From: Arthrobacter sp. AZCC_0090
Lineage (GTDB): Bacteria > Actinomycetota > Actinomycetes > Actinomycetales > Micrococcaceae
NCBI RefSeq assembly: GCF_014207375.1
Contig: NZ_JACHEE010000011.1
Location: 62,001-126,000, forward strand
Direction: 5' to 3'
Length of the DNA: 64,000 nucleotides
This document shows, in pieces, positions 1 to 8,587 of this stretch. The notes under the pieces were generated by a model. It searched no databases. It saw only the letters and a list, made by a program, of their open reading frames with translations, and was not told where the DNA came from. Both the position numbers and the translations under genes were made by a program. Numbering within the stretch: the first letter of the stretch is position 1; every line of letters starts with the position of its first letter.

Positions 1-54
1 GCGGGACCGCCGTCGTTCGGTTGCCTGGGCCCACGCTGGGGAGGCAGCGGGGAC

Positions 55-1881
55 CTAGGCCAGGCGGGCCTTAAGGCCCTCGAGCTCCGAGATCAGCGCA
101 GCCGGCAGGGAACCGCCGAACTTCGCGTACCATTCCTCGATCGACGCCAACTCGGTTGCCCACTCGGCGGGGTCGACGCGGACTGCGGCTTCCACCTCGG
201 CAGGAGTCATGTCCAGGCCTTCGAGGTCGATGGACTCGCCGGTCGGCACGAATCCGATGGGGGTCTCGACGGCGTCGGCCTTGCCTTCAAGTCGCTCGAT
301 GGCCCACTTGAGGACGCGCGAGTTGTCACCAAAGCCGGGCCATGCGAAGCCACCCTCGGCGGTGCGACGGAACCAGTTGACCAGGAAGATCTTGGGCAGA
401 CGCTCCGGGTTCGCCTTGGCTGACAGGTTGACCCAGTGGTTCAGGTAGTCGCCCGCGTCGTAGCCGATGAACGGCAGCATGGCCATGGGATCGCGACGCA
501 CGACGCCAACCGCACCGGCCGCGGCAGCGGTGGTTTCGGAGGACAACGTGGAACCCATGAAGATGCCGTTGGACCAGTCGCGGGCTTCAGTGACCAGCGG
601 GATAGTGGTCTTCCGGCGCCCGCCGAAGAGGATCGCGGAGAGTTCCACGCCGTCGGGGCTGAAGTACTCCTCGGCCAGCATGTCGATCTGGTCGATCGGG
701 GTGCAGAAGCGGGAGTTCGGGTGTGCAGCGGGCTTGTCGGACTCGGGAGTCCAGGAGTTGCCCTGCCAGTCGGTCAGGTGCGCCGGAGTTTCCACCGTCA
801 TGCCCTCCCACCACACGCCGCCGTCGTCGGTCAGCGCAACGTTGGTGAAGATGCTGTTGCCCTTGGCGATGGCGCGCATGGCATTGGGGTTGGTGCCCCA
901 ACCGGTGCCGGGAGCGACGCCGAACAGGCCGGCTTCGGGGTTGACGGCGCGGAGCTCGCCTTCCTTGCCGAAGCGCATCCACGTGATGTCGTCGCCGAGG
1001 GTCTCCACCTTCCATCCCTTGATGGTGGGGTCGAGCAGCGCGAGGTTGGTCTTGCCGCAAGCGGAGGGGAACGCGGCAGAGATGTAGTAGTTCTTCTGCT
1101 CAGGCGAGGTCAGCTTCAGGATAAGCATGTGCTCGGCCAGCCAGCCTTCGTCGCGGGCCATGACAGACGCGATGCGCAGGGCGTAGCACTTCTTACCAAG
1201 GAGGGCGTTGCCGCCGTAGCCGGAGCCGTAGGACCAGATGGAGCGCTCTTCCGGGAAGTGCACAATCCACTTGTCCGGGTTGCAAGGCCACGCAACGTCG
1301 GCCTGGCCGGCTTCCAGCGGAGCACCCAGGGAGTGCAGCGCGGGGACGAAGAACGCGTCCGTCTGGGTGATGCGTTCCAGGACGTCGGTGCCGATGCGGG
1401 CCATGATGCGCATCGAGGCAACAACGTAGGCGGAGTCGGTGATCTCGACGCCGAACTTGGGGTCCTCGGCGTCCAGGTGGCCCATGACGAACGGAATGAC
1501 GAACATGGTGCGGCCACGCATGGAGCCGGCGAACAGTCCGCGCAGCTTCTGCTTCATCTCGGCCGGAGCCATCCAGTTGTTGGTGAAGCCGGCGTCATGT
1601 TCCTTCTCGGAGCAGATGTATGTCTGCTCTTCTACGCGGGCAACATCCGCAGGATCGGAGAATGCGGCGAAAGAGTTGGGGAAGAGCTCTTGGTTCAGCC
1701 TCTTCAGGGTGCCGGCCGCGACGAGTTCGTCGGTCAGCTTCTTGTATTCCGCTTCGCTGCCGTTAACCCAGTGGATGCGGTCCGGCTGTGTCAGCTCGGC
1801 TACTTCCTCGACCCAGGCCAGCAGGCGTGCATGCGTAGTAGGTGCCTTCTCAAGCAGCGGCAGTCGCGCCAGATCGCCCAT
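55..1881 (-). CDS. pckG: Phosphoenolpyruvate carboxykinase (GTP)
   Basis: Cytosolic enzyme converting oxaloacetate and GTP to phosphoenolpyruvate, GDP and CO2, the entry step of gluconeogenesis from organic acids. The 608-residue length is normal for bacterial GTP-type PEPCK. The kinase-like loop FPSACGKTNLALL lies at residues 271-283 with the reactive Cys275, and a conserved FGGRRKTTIPLV segment follows in the C-terminal half. The start is supported by AGGAAGGGA about 5 bases upstream of the ATG. It is the first gene of the window, monocistronic as seen, and reads away from tRNA-Arg. A CRP/GlxR-like dyad and a 12-bp palindrome lie in its upstream region. Identification is secure. Confidence 0.97.
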   Translation of the reverse strand: MGDLARLPLLEKAPTTHARLLAWVEEVAELTQPDRIHWVNGSEAEYKKLTDELVAAGTLKRLNQELFPNSFAAFSDPADVARVEEQTYICSEKEHDAGFTNNWMAPAEMKQKLRGLFAGSMRGRTMFVIPFVMGHLDAEDPKFGVEITDSAYVVASMRIMARIGTDVLERITQTDAFFVPALHSLGAPLEAGQADVAWPCNPDKWIVHFPEERSIWSYGSGYGGNALLGKKCYALRIASVMARDEGWLAEHMLILKLTSPEQKNYYISAAFPSACGKTNLALLDPTIKGWKVETLGDDITWMRFGKEGELRAVNPEAGLFGVAPGTGWGTNPNAMRAIAKGNSIFTNVALTDDGGVWWEGMTVETPAHLTDWQGNSWTPESDKPAAHPNSRFCTPIDQIDMLAEEYFSPDGVELSAILFGGRRKTTIPLVTEARDWSNGIFMGSTLSSETTAAAAGAVGVVRRDPMAMLPFIGYDAGDYLNHWVNLSAKANPERLPKIFLVNWFRRTAEGGFAWPGFGDNSRVLKWAIERLEGKADAVETPIGFVPTGESIDLEGLDMTPAEVEAAVRVDPAEWATELASIEEWYAKFGGSLPAALISELEGLKARLA

Positions 1882-2029
1882 CGTGGTTCCCTTCCTCGGG
1901 TTCAGTGGTGTGTCCTAAATGCTAGGGGTCGCGGAGTAGACCAATCTGGGTTCGGACATGGGATCTCTTGACCATTTCGGAGCAAAACCGCTAAAAATCA
2001 AGGATCTTTGGTCCTAAAACTGCAAAATT

Positions 2030-2045
2030 AGTGACTAAGGTCACA
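2030..2045. promoter_or_regulatory. CRP/GlxR-like operator upstream of pckG
   Basis: The 16 bases AGTGACTAAGGTCACA match the CRP/GlxR consensus TGTGA-N6-TCACA at all but the first position and contain a perfect GTGAC/GTCAC dyad. The site lies about 150 bp upstream of the pckG start. Control of gluconeogenesis by a cAMP-type regulator is reasonable for actinobacteria, but the link here is inferred from sequence alone. A second palindrome, TAGACCGGTCTA, follows at 2046-2057. Confidence 0.5.
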
Positions 2046-2164
2046 TAGACCGGTCTAGTTAGGCAGATTACACCACGTCGATTTGGCACGAACAGGGATC
2101 TCGCGTAAAGTTTATTGAGGTTCGAGGGGGGAACGAGTTTGAAACTCCCGAGAATCACCAAGAT

Positions 2165-2238
<74 letters not shown>

Positions 2239-2244
2239 CAAATG

Positions 2245-2278
2245 AAGACCCGCACCGTGCTCGGTGCGGGTCTTTTTT
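2245..2278 (+). terminator. Rho-independent terminator after tRNA-Arg
   Basis: A perfect 12-bp stem (AAGACCCGCACC with GGTGCGGGTCTT), a 6-base loop and a T tract. It begins 7 bases after the tRNA. Confidence 0.95.
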
Positions 2279-2308
2279 CGTTAAATTCGGGCTTCGGTTT
2301 TGGGCCAC

Positions 2309-2400
2309 GCCGTCCTGACCCTCTTTGCCGCTGCCGAGACCCGAAATGACGTGAGTCGCCGTGTCGCAAGCGCTTTCCGACGTCAAAGAAGGGGACGACA
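2309..2400. repeat. Palindromic dispersed element, copy 1
   Basis: About 92 bp bounded by imperfect inverted arms (CCGTCCTGACCCTCTTTG at the left, CAAAGAAGGGGACGACA at the right). The interior, read on the minus strand, contains GCGCTTGCGACACGGCGA and CGTCATTT. The same sequence occurs in the opposite orientation at 16,002-16,095, so this is one member of an intergenic repeat family. Confidence 0.8.
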
Positions 2401-2435
2401 GTGCGGCCTGACGGAATAGCTCCAAACGCCAAGGC

Positions 2436-2478
2436 CGCCGTACGTACTTAACGAGAAAGTACGACGGCGGCCCTTGCG
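2436..2478 (-). terminator. Hairpin downstream of the GntR gene
   Basis: A long inverted repeat (GGCCGCCGTACGTACT with AGTACGACGGCGGCC) lies just past the stop of the GntR regulator. It could terminate that transcript, although there is no clear T tract on the minus strand. Confidence 0.5.
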
Positions 2479-2492
2479 CTTGGGTGCCAGGC

Positions 2493-3221
2493 TTACGCGG
2501 CGACGGCCTCGCTGATGCGGCGACGGATCCCGTCGAAGTGGCGGTTGAGCAGTTCGGCGGCGGCGGTCTTGTCTCCGGTTGCGACGGCGGTATAGATGCT
2601 TCGGTGCATCGCCGCGGTGGCTACGAGGTCTTCGTTGGCGGATCCGATCTCCACGTGGATCTTCCGGTAGACCTTCCAGAAGACGCCCATGAGGTTGATG
2701 AGGAGCTCGTTGTTCAGCGGTTCGAACAGCCGACGGTGGAACTCGGCGTCGGCGGCTACGAAGTTCTCCCCCGCCTGCGCGAGCTCTTCCATCTGCTTGA
2801 CGGATTCTTCGATCAAGGCGAGCTGTTCCGTAGTCATCACATCCATCGATGAGCCGATCAGCCCCGATTCGAGGGCCTGGCGCACATCTACGAGCTGCAG
2901 CGCTTCAAGGCCCTGATGGCGCAGCGATAGGCGGCCCCGGAACGTCAGGCCATCCGCGAGTGCTTCGAAGTTGCTGGGGGCGACGAACATGCCGAAGCCA
3001 TGGCGAATCTCAATGACACCCAGGGCCTGCAGCACTTTCAGGGATTCGCGCAGGGTGTTGCGACCTACCCCTAGCGCCACGGAGAGTTCGTTTTCCGTGG
3101 GCAAAGGATCGCCCGCCTCGAGCTCGCGTTCGAGGATCAATTCCATAATGTCCGCCTGCAGTGCCCTGAGCCGGGCCTGTGCGCTGAACCGCGCCTGCGG
3201 AACGACACCGGAAGTGGTCAT
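2493..3221 (-). CDS. GntR/FadR-family transcriptional regulator
   Basis: DNA-binding repressor or activator of the GntR superfamily, FadR subgroup. The N-terminal winged helix reads PLPTENELSVALGVGRNTLRE, followed by LGVIEIRHGFGMFV (the wing). The remainder is the all-helical effector-binding FCD-type domain. The chosen ATG (MTTSGVVPQ) has AAGGAGAG six bases upstream; longer in-frame starts at 3245 and 3278 lack this. It is divergently transcribed from the substrate-binding protein at 3484, so it probably regulates that gene and responds to a related ligand. The effector cannot be told from sequence. Confidence 0.9.
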   Translation of the reverse strand: MTTSGVVPQARFSAQARLRALQADIMELILERELEAGDPLPTENELSVALGVGRNTLRESLKVLQALGVIEIRHGFGMFVAPSNFEALADGLTFRGRLSLRHQGLEALQLVDVRQALESGLIGSSMDVMTTEQLALIEESVKQMEELAQAGENFVAADAEFHRRLFEPLNNELLINLMGVFWKVYRKIHVEIGSANEDLVATAAMHRSIYTAVATGDKTAAAELLNRHFDGIRRRISEAVAA

Positions 3222-3483
3222 GGCTCTCCTTGCAAAAGTACTCATTCCTGGCCGGCCCCCTTTCAGGAACCGGGACAAGGAATCAGTGCGGTGTTAATGT
3301 TGAGGTGAGCCTAGCGCCCACCGGAATACAGTGCTTCGCAACATACAATATCGGATGTCCCATCTCCTTCATAGATGTTTGCTTGATTTTTGACTGGGCC
3401 CCCGACAAGGCAGGCGCACCGTAGGACGCCCGCCGGTAGGCTCCGATAGCCGCAGCCAGAAAACTTGAATGGTGAGGCATCTT

Positions 3484-5109
3484 ATGAGCAACACGATGAA
3501 CAAACTGCCGCTGGTCAATGACGCCAGCCGACGCAACTTCCTCAAGCTGAGCGGAGCAGTGGGGGCTGCCGCAGCCTTCACCGCAACCCTTTCGGCATGC
3601 GGCGGTCCCGCCGCCACCACCACGGGCGGAGCGAACAACACCGCTACCGTCAATAAGGACCTCACCATCGAGGCAGGCATCTCCTATGCCCTGTCCACGG
3701 GTTTCGACCCGCTGACCTCCTCCGGCGCCACGCCTCTGGCCGCCAATTTGCACGTGTTCGAAGGCCTCGTGGAACTCCACCCGGCCACCCGCGAGCCCTA
3801 CAACGCACTCGCCGCCAGCGACCCCAAGAAGATCAACGACACCACTTACCAGGTGACCATCCGCGACGGCGCCAAGTTCCACAACGGCTTCCCCGTCACC
3901 ACGGAAGATGTGGCCTATTCCTTCACCCGCGTGATGGACCCGGCCAACAAGTCCTTGTTCTCCCAGTTCATTCCATTCATCAAGGACGTCAAGGCGCTTG
4001 ATGCCAAGACGGTCGAGTTCTCGCTGAAGTACCCTTTCCCCGGCTTCGGACCGCGAATCTCCGTGGTGAAGGTGGTTCCTAAGGCACTGGCTTCTACTGA
4101 TCAGAAGGGATTCGACGCCAAGCCAGTCGGCTCCGGCCCCTACAAGCTCATCTCGGCCTTCAAGGACGACAAGATCGTCTTCGAAGCATTCGCGGACTAC
4201 AACGGCCCCAAGCCCGCACTCGCAAAGGGCATGACCTGGCTGCTGCTCTCAGACGCCGCCGCCCGCGTCACCGCGGTCCAGTCGGGCCGCGTCCAGGCGA
4301 TCGAAGACGTCCCCTACTTGGACATGGATGGACTCAAGTCCAAGGCGCGGGTTGAATCCGTGCAGTCCTTCGGTCTCCTGTTCCTGATGTTCAACTGCGC
4401 GAAGGCGCCCTTCGACAACAAGCTGGTCCGCCAGGCACTCCACTACGGACTAGACAAGGACGCCATCATCAAGAAGGCCTTGTTCGGCAATGCCAAGGCT
4501 GCGTCGTCGTACTTCCAGGAGGGCCACCCGGACTACGTCAAGGCCAAGAACGTCTACGGCTACGATCCCCAGAAGGCCGCCGACCTCCTCAAGCAGGCCG
4601 GCGTGGGCAACCTCGAATTCGAACTGCTCACCACGGACACGGGATGGGTCAAGGACGTTGCGCCGCTGATGCTGGAATCCTGGAACAAGATCCCCGGAGT
4701 CAAGGTCACGGCAAAGAACCTCCAGTCCGGCGCGTTGTACTCGGACAGGGTTGGCAAGGCCGACTTCACGGTAGTGGCGGCCCCGGGCGACCCCTCCCTC
4801 TTCGGCAACGACGCAGACCTGCTCCTGAGCTGGTTCTACTCCGGCGCCACCTGGATGACGAAGCGTGCCTACTGGACCACTCCGGAAAGTGCCACGCTCC
4901 AGGGTCTGGTGGATAAGGGCTCGCAGGCCGCGCCTGCTGATGCCAAGAAGATCACCGGCCAAATCGTGGACCTCGTCTCCGAGGAAGTCCCCCTGTACCC
5001 GCTCTTCCACCGTCAACTCCCGAGTGCATGGGACGAGAAGAAGCTCTCGGGCTTCAAGCCGCTGCCCACCACGGGACTATCCTTCATCGGCGTCGGCCGC
5101 ACCGCCTAG
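3484..5109 (+). CDS. ABC transporter substrate-binding lipoprotein, peptide/nickel (SBP_bac_5) family
   Basis: Extracytoplasmic solute-binding lipoprotein of the family 5 type, which binds oligopeptides, nickel complexes or similar ligands. The N terminus has a Tat motif (SRRNFLK) and a lipobox ending LSAC followed by a Thr/Gly-rich linker. The mature part has typical SBP_bac_5 features such as the YQVTIRDGAKFHNG and AEDVAYSF-like stretches. The ATG at 3484 is chosen over 3469 because GGTGAGG sits six bases before it. No permease or ATPase gene is adjacent, so it is an orphan receptor sharing permeases encoded elsewhere, or the remnant of a larger operon. The divergent GntR gene is the likely regulator. 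Confidence 0.9.
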   Translation: MSNTMNKLPLVNDASRRNFLKLSGAVGAAAAFTATLSACGGPAATTTGGANNTATVNKDLTIEAGISYALSTGFDPLTSSGATPLAANLHVFEGLVELHPATREPYNALAASDPKKINDTTYQVTIRDGAKFHNGFPVTTEDVAYSFTRVMDPANKSLFSQFIPFIKDVKALDAKTVEFSLKYPFPGFGPRISVVKVVPKALASTDQKGFDAKPVGSGPYKLISAFKDDKIVFEAFADYNGPKPALAKGMTWLLLSDAAARVTAVQSGRVQAIEDVPYLDMDGLKSKARVESVQSFGLLFLMFNCAKAPFDNKLVRQALHYGLDKDAIIKKALFGNAKAASSYFQEGHPDYVKAKNVYGYDPQKAADLLKQAGVGNLEFELLTTDTGWVKDVAPLMLESWNKIPGVKVTAKNLQSGALYSDRVGKADFTVVAAPGDPSLFGNDADLLLSWFYSGATWMTKRAYWTTPESATLQGLVDKGSQAAPADAKKITGQIVDLVSEEVPLYPLFHRQLPSAWDEKKLSGFKPLPTTGLSFIGVGRTA

Positions 5110-5467
5110 CCACACCCAACCCATCTAGCTCGCAGTCGTTTAGACGGCTCAAAACGACACGCACTGCGTGGGCCCACGCCGCCAGGGTTCCCTGGCCGAG
5201 CTTGCGAGGCGAGGGTGGCGGTGGGGATTAGTTGGGCGAGGCGCACCGCTAAGAAGCACTACCCCGCGAGACCGCCATGCAGCGGCCTTGGACGCAGGCT
5301 CGCGGCATTGCCCTTGATGATCCCGTCGGATTTTGCTGGATCATTCGCATCGCACCGGAAAAGAACCGCGCAATTTCAGTCCCCGCGTTTTCGCGCCTAG
5401 GAATGATCCAGCAGAATCCGTCGCCGGGTCCCTGATCCCAGCCTGCGTCCGGGCGTAGGCTTCTCCC
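5110..5467. other. Intergenic region with two dispersed repeats
   Basis: No gene is apparent. The left part (about 5125-5255) resembles a degenerate form of the AACTAGCTCGCA...AGTTGGG element found intact at 14,450-14,516. The right part contains the 94-bp inverted-repeat element at 5327-5420. Confidence 0.6.
5327..5420. repeat. 94-bp inverted-repeat element, copy 1
   Basis: Left arm CGGATTTTGCTGGATCATTC and right arm GAATGATCCAGCAGAATCCG are near-perfect inverted repeats separated by an unrelated middle. Elements with the same arms and almost the same length occur at 17,066-17,159 and 32,094-32,188. This one ends about 48 bp before the start of the oxidoreductase gene at 5468. Confidence 0.85.
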
Positions 5468-6928
5468 ATGGCTGAGGAGAATATCCGGGAGTTCGATGTC
5501 ATTGTGATCGGCGCCGGAGCGGTGGGCGAAAACGTGGCAGACAGAGTGGTCCGGGGCGGCCTTACCGCGGCCATTGTGGAGGCTGAACTCGTCGGCGGGG
5601 AGTGCTCATATTGGGCCTGCATACCGTCCAAGGCGCTCCTTCGGCCTGGAACCGCCCTGCACACCGCCCAGTCAGTGCCCGGGGCGGCCGACTCCGTCAC
5701 GAAGGTCCTGGACGCCGAGCCTGTCCTGAAATACCGCGATTACTTCACCAACAAGTGGCAGGACGACGGCGCCGTGCAGTGGCTCGTGGACACAGGCATC
5801 GAACTCATCCGGGGCCGGGCGCGCATCACCGGACCGCGCGAAGTCCTCGTGGATGGCAAGGACGGCAACAGCTACTCACTCAAGGCTCACCATGCCGTGG
5901 TCGTAGCCACCGGATCCACGCCCGTTATCCCGAATATTGATGGCCTGCGCAACGTCCCGTATTGGACAACCCGAGGCGCCACCTCTGCCCGGCATGTCCC
6001 CGCGCGCTTCGTGGTGCTGGGAGGCGGGGTTGCCGGAGTCGAACTTGCCCAGGCGTTCGCCCGCTTAGGCTCGTCGGTCACGATAGTTGCGCGCGGCCGC
6101 TTGCTCAGCGCGTTCCCCGAGGAAGCCGCCGGGTTGGTTGCGGCAGGGCTACGGGCCGACGGCGTCGATCTCCGCCTCGGGACGGACACAGCCCGCGTCG
6201 AACAAAACAAGGACCATTCATTCAGCGTCACGCTCGGCGACGGCTCGATCCTAAGCTGTGATCAGCTGCTGGTAACCACGGGCCGGCGGCCGAACCTGGA
6301 CAATTTGGGACTTGGGAATGTAGGGCTCGACGCCGAAGAGGGCAGGGCTTTGCGCCTCACCACGGACTCGAGCGGCTTGGTCGAGGGCCCGGCAAGCGAC
6401 GGCACCAGCGGGCTGTGGCTCTACGCCGCCGGCGATGCAGTGGGATCGGCATTCCTCACACACCAGGGCAAGTACGAGGCGCGGGCTACCGGTGACGCCA
6501 TCGTGGCCCGGGCCAAGGGAACCCTGCACGGTACCCCGAAACCCTGGAGTGCCCAGGCAAAGACGGCCGACGAATTTGCCATCCCCAGCGTGGTGTTCAC
6601 GGATCCGGAAGTGGCAACCGTGGGACCAAGCCTCAAGCAGGCGCTGCAGAAGGGCATCAACGCCACAGCGGTGGAGGTCCCCATCAATGTGTCCGGCGCC
6701 CAACTGCACTCGGAAAAGTACAAGGGCTGGGCACAACTGGTGGTGGACGAGGACCGGAAAGTGGTGGTTGGTGCGACGTTTGCCGGGCCGGGGGTGGCCG
6801 AGCTTTTGCACGGCGCGACCATCGCGATTGTAGGGGAAATCCCCCTGGACAGGCTGTGGCATGCGGTGCCGTCGTTCCCCACTATCAGTGAGGTGTGGCT
6901 GAGGCTGCTGGAGAAGTACGGGTTGTGA
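5468..6928 (+). CDS. FAD-dependent pyridine nucleotide-disulfide oxidoreductase
   Basis: Flavoprotein of the lipoamide dehydrogenase/mercuric reductase superfamily, 486 residues. The N-terminal FAD Rossmann motif VIGAGAVGE is at residues 13-21, the redox-active disulfide Cys46-x4-Cys51 lies in GGECSYWACIPSK, the NAD(P)H-binding GGGVAGVELA follows in mid-protein, and the second FAD motif is LYAAGDA. In the C-terminal interface the catalytic His of the classical HPTxSE dyad is replaced: the text reads SFPTISE. This argues against true lipoamide dehydrogenase activity and for a quinone or other NAD(P)H reductase. It appears monocistronic. The family is certain, the substrate unknown. Confidence 0.88.
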   Translation: MAEENIREFDVIVIGAGAVGENVADRVVRGGLTAAIVEAELVGGECSYWACIPSKALLRPGTALHTAQSVPGAADSVTKVLDAEPVLKYRDYFTNKWQDDGAVQWLVDTGIELIRGRARITGPREVLVDGKDGNSYSLKAHHAVVVATGSTPVIPNIDGLRNVPYWTTRGATSARHVPARFVVLGGGVAGVELAQAFARLGSSVTIVARGRLLSAFPEEAAGLVAAGLRADGVDLRLGTDTARVEQNKDHSFSVTLGDGSILSCDQLLVTTGRRPNLDNLGLGNVGLDAEEGRALRLTTDSSGLVEGPASDGTSGLWLYAAGDAVGSAFLTHQGKYEARATGDAIVARAKGTLHGTPKPWSAQAKTADEFAIPSVVFTDPEVATVGPSLKQALQKGINATAVEVPINVSGAQLHSEKYKGWAQLVVDEDRKVVVGATFAGPGVAELLHGATIAIVGEIPLDRLWHAVPSFPTISEVWLRLLEKYGL

Positions 6929-6987
6929 CCCTGAGGCACAACCGATAAGCCGTTGTGGCGCCCGGGACGCGGGAGGACAATGGCCGC

Positions 6988-7770
6988 ATGGCTGAACTGA
7001 CGGACGTTGACGGACACCCAACGTGGGTGGAAGACCGGGGTGGTCCCGGCGAGCCCCTCCTGCTGTTGCACGGGGGCCTGAGCAACAGTGACGATCTGCT
7101 GAGAAGCATTGGACCAGGCCTGTCGGATCGGTTCCGTGTGGTCGCCTTCGATCGTCGCGGACACGGCTATACGGCGGACACGGACGCCGAGTTCCACTAC
7201 GCGGACATGGCCACCGAGACGATTCGAGTGCTTGAGGACGTCATTGGCGGCCCGGCTCATCTGGTGGGGTGGAGTGACGGTGGGATCGTTGCCCTCCTCG
7301 TTGCGCTCCGGCGGCCTGAACTCGTGCAAAAGCTTGTAGTCATTGGTACCAACTATCACTACAACGGCACGGTTCCTTTCGAGATGGACCCGCAATCGCC
7401 CATTGCGCAGGAACTCGGAAAGGCCTATATCGAGCGGTCTCCAGACGGGCCGGAACACTTGGATGTTGTCTTTGGCAAGAGTGTCGCGATGTTCACTACG
7501 GAGCCGACGCTTACCACCACCGACATCGCGCAAATCACCCAACCGGCGCTCGTCGTGGTGGGGGATGACGACGTGGTCACGTTGCCCCATACCGTCTCGC
7601 TGTACGAAGCCCTGCCCGAAGGCCAATTGGCGGTCGTTCCGGGAGCGTCCCACGGGCTTCCACTGGAACAGCCGGATCTCCTCGCCGGCTTGATTGTCAA
7701 TTTCCTGACCGCGGACGGGCCGCCGCGCACGTTCATACCCGTACGCCGCGCCGGGAAGACGGGCGCCTAG
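6988..7770 (+). CDS. Alpha/beta hydrolase
   Basis: Predicted cytosolic serine hydrolase of about 260 residues. The nucleophile elbow reads GWSDGG, the acid is in VVVGDDDVV, and the catalytic His is in GASHGLPLEQ, all in the expected order. An oxyanion-type LLHGG stretch occurs near the N terminus. The ATG at 6988 is preferred: GGGAGG lies about 11 bases upstream, whereas the in-frame GTG at 6955 has no ribosome site. The gene is 59 bp downstream of the oxidoreductase and could be cotranscribed. The substrate cannot be assigned. Confidence 0.85.
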   Translation: MAELTDVDGHPTWVEDRGGPGEPLLLLHGGLSNSDDLLRSIGPGLSDRFRVVAFDRRGHGYTADTDAEFHYADMATETIRVLEDVIGGPAHLVGWSDGGIVALLVALRRPELVQKLVVIGTNYHYNGTVPFEMDPQSPIAQELGKAYIERSPDGPEHLDVVFGKSVAMFTTEPTLTTTDIAQITQPALVVVGDDDVVTLPHTVSLYEALPEGQLAVVPGASHGLPLEQPDLLAGLIVNFLTADGPPRTFIPVRRAGKTGA

Positions 7771-7798
7771 CTTTCCCGGGGACCATGAGGACCTATTT

Positions 7799-7816
7799 GA
7801 ACTGACCGGTCAGTTC
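7799..7816. promoter_or_regulatory. Perfect 18-bp palindromic operator, probable TetR site
   Basis: GAACTGACCGGTCAGTTC is identical to its reverse complement. It lies 46 bp upstream of the GTG start of the operon whose last gene encodes a TetR regulator (10,617-11,291), so autoregulation of the whole operon is the simplest reading. Confidence 0.75.
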
Positions 7817-7861
7817 GATTACAATTGAGAGCAGACTACTGGTTCTGCGAAAGGTCCAATT

Positions 7862-8587
7862 GTGCTGTCCGTACAGCAACTCCAGATCGACGGCCGCCGG
7901 GACGATCTGCTGCCTCCCACGTCCCTCGAAGTCCGGCGCGGGGAGCTCCTCTTCGTCAGCGGCGACGGCCAGGACCAGCGCACGGCTTTGGCGCTTGCCT
8001 TGAGCGGCCGAATGAAGCCCAGCAAAGGCGTCCTGAGCTGGGACAACTCCGCGAAGACCAAGAGAGTCCGGGCAGCGAGCGCCCTGATTGACTCCCCCGG
8101 CGTCAATGAGCCAGAGCAGCACCTGAGCGTCCGCGACCTCGTCACCGAAGACCTCTCCCTCATCCCCCGCCGCTACCGTGGCGCCCTCCTCAGCAAGCCA
8201 TGGCTCAAGGTCAACCGCTTCGAGGACATCGCCGGGTTGTGGATCGAGCAACTCCCCGCGGACCGCCGCCTCGAGTTGCTGACCGCCCTGGCCCTCGCGG
8301 ACCCTGCCCTCGATCTCCTGGTGCTCGATTCCCCCGACCGGCACAGCGCGAACCCTGCGGACTGGCTCCCTCGGCTTCAGCAGTTGGCGTACGACGCCGG
8401 GCGGCCGCTCGCCGTCGTCGCGGTCGTTTCTGCCCTCCCGGACAACTGGGACGGCCCGGCCGCAGTGATCGGCAACTCGGTCAGCCACACCGCCGCGGCG
8501 GCAGCCGCGACCCTCGCCGAACCTCTCGACAATGCGCAAGAAGATCCCGAAGAAGTACCCGAAACCCTGCAAAGGACCGCAAAGTGA
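7862..8587 (+). CDS. ABC-transporter ATP-binding-like protein with degenerate Walker A
   Basis: A 241-residue protein shaped like an ABC ATPase: the start LSVQQLQIDGR resembles the A-loop region, followed by the P-loop position SGDGQDQRTALALAL, a later LALADPALDLLVLDSP resembling the Walker B strand, and no recognisable LSGGQ signature. The Walker A lysine is absent (GQDQRT in place of GxGKST), so ATP hydrolysis is doubtful. The GTG start has GAAAGG eight bases upstream. It overlaps the following YhgE/Pip gene by 4 bases and belongs to the TetR-controlled operon. It may be a structural partner of the membrane protein. Confidence 0.75.
   Translation: MLSVQQLQIDGRRDDLLPPTSLEVRRGELLFVSGDGQDQRTALALALSGRMKPSKGVLSWDNSAKTKRVRAASALIDSPGVNEPEQHLSVRDLVTEDLSLIPRRYRGALLSKPWLKVNRFEDIAGLWIEQLPADRRLELLTALALADPALDLLVLDSPDRHSANPADWLPRLQQLAYDAGRPLAVVAVVSALPDNWDGPAAVIGNSVSHTAAAAAATLAEPLDNAQEDPEEVPETLQRTAK

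Noticed and set aside
436..1971. A 511-residue open frame antisense to pckG
   Set aside because: It mirrors the pckG reading frame, has Gly/Arg/His-rich shadow composition and no recognisable domain.
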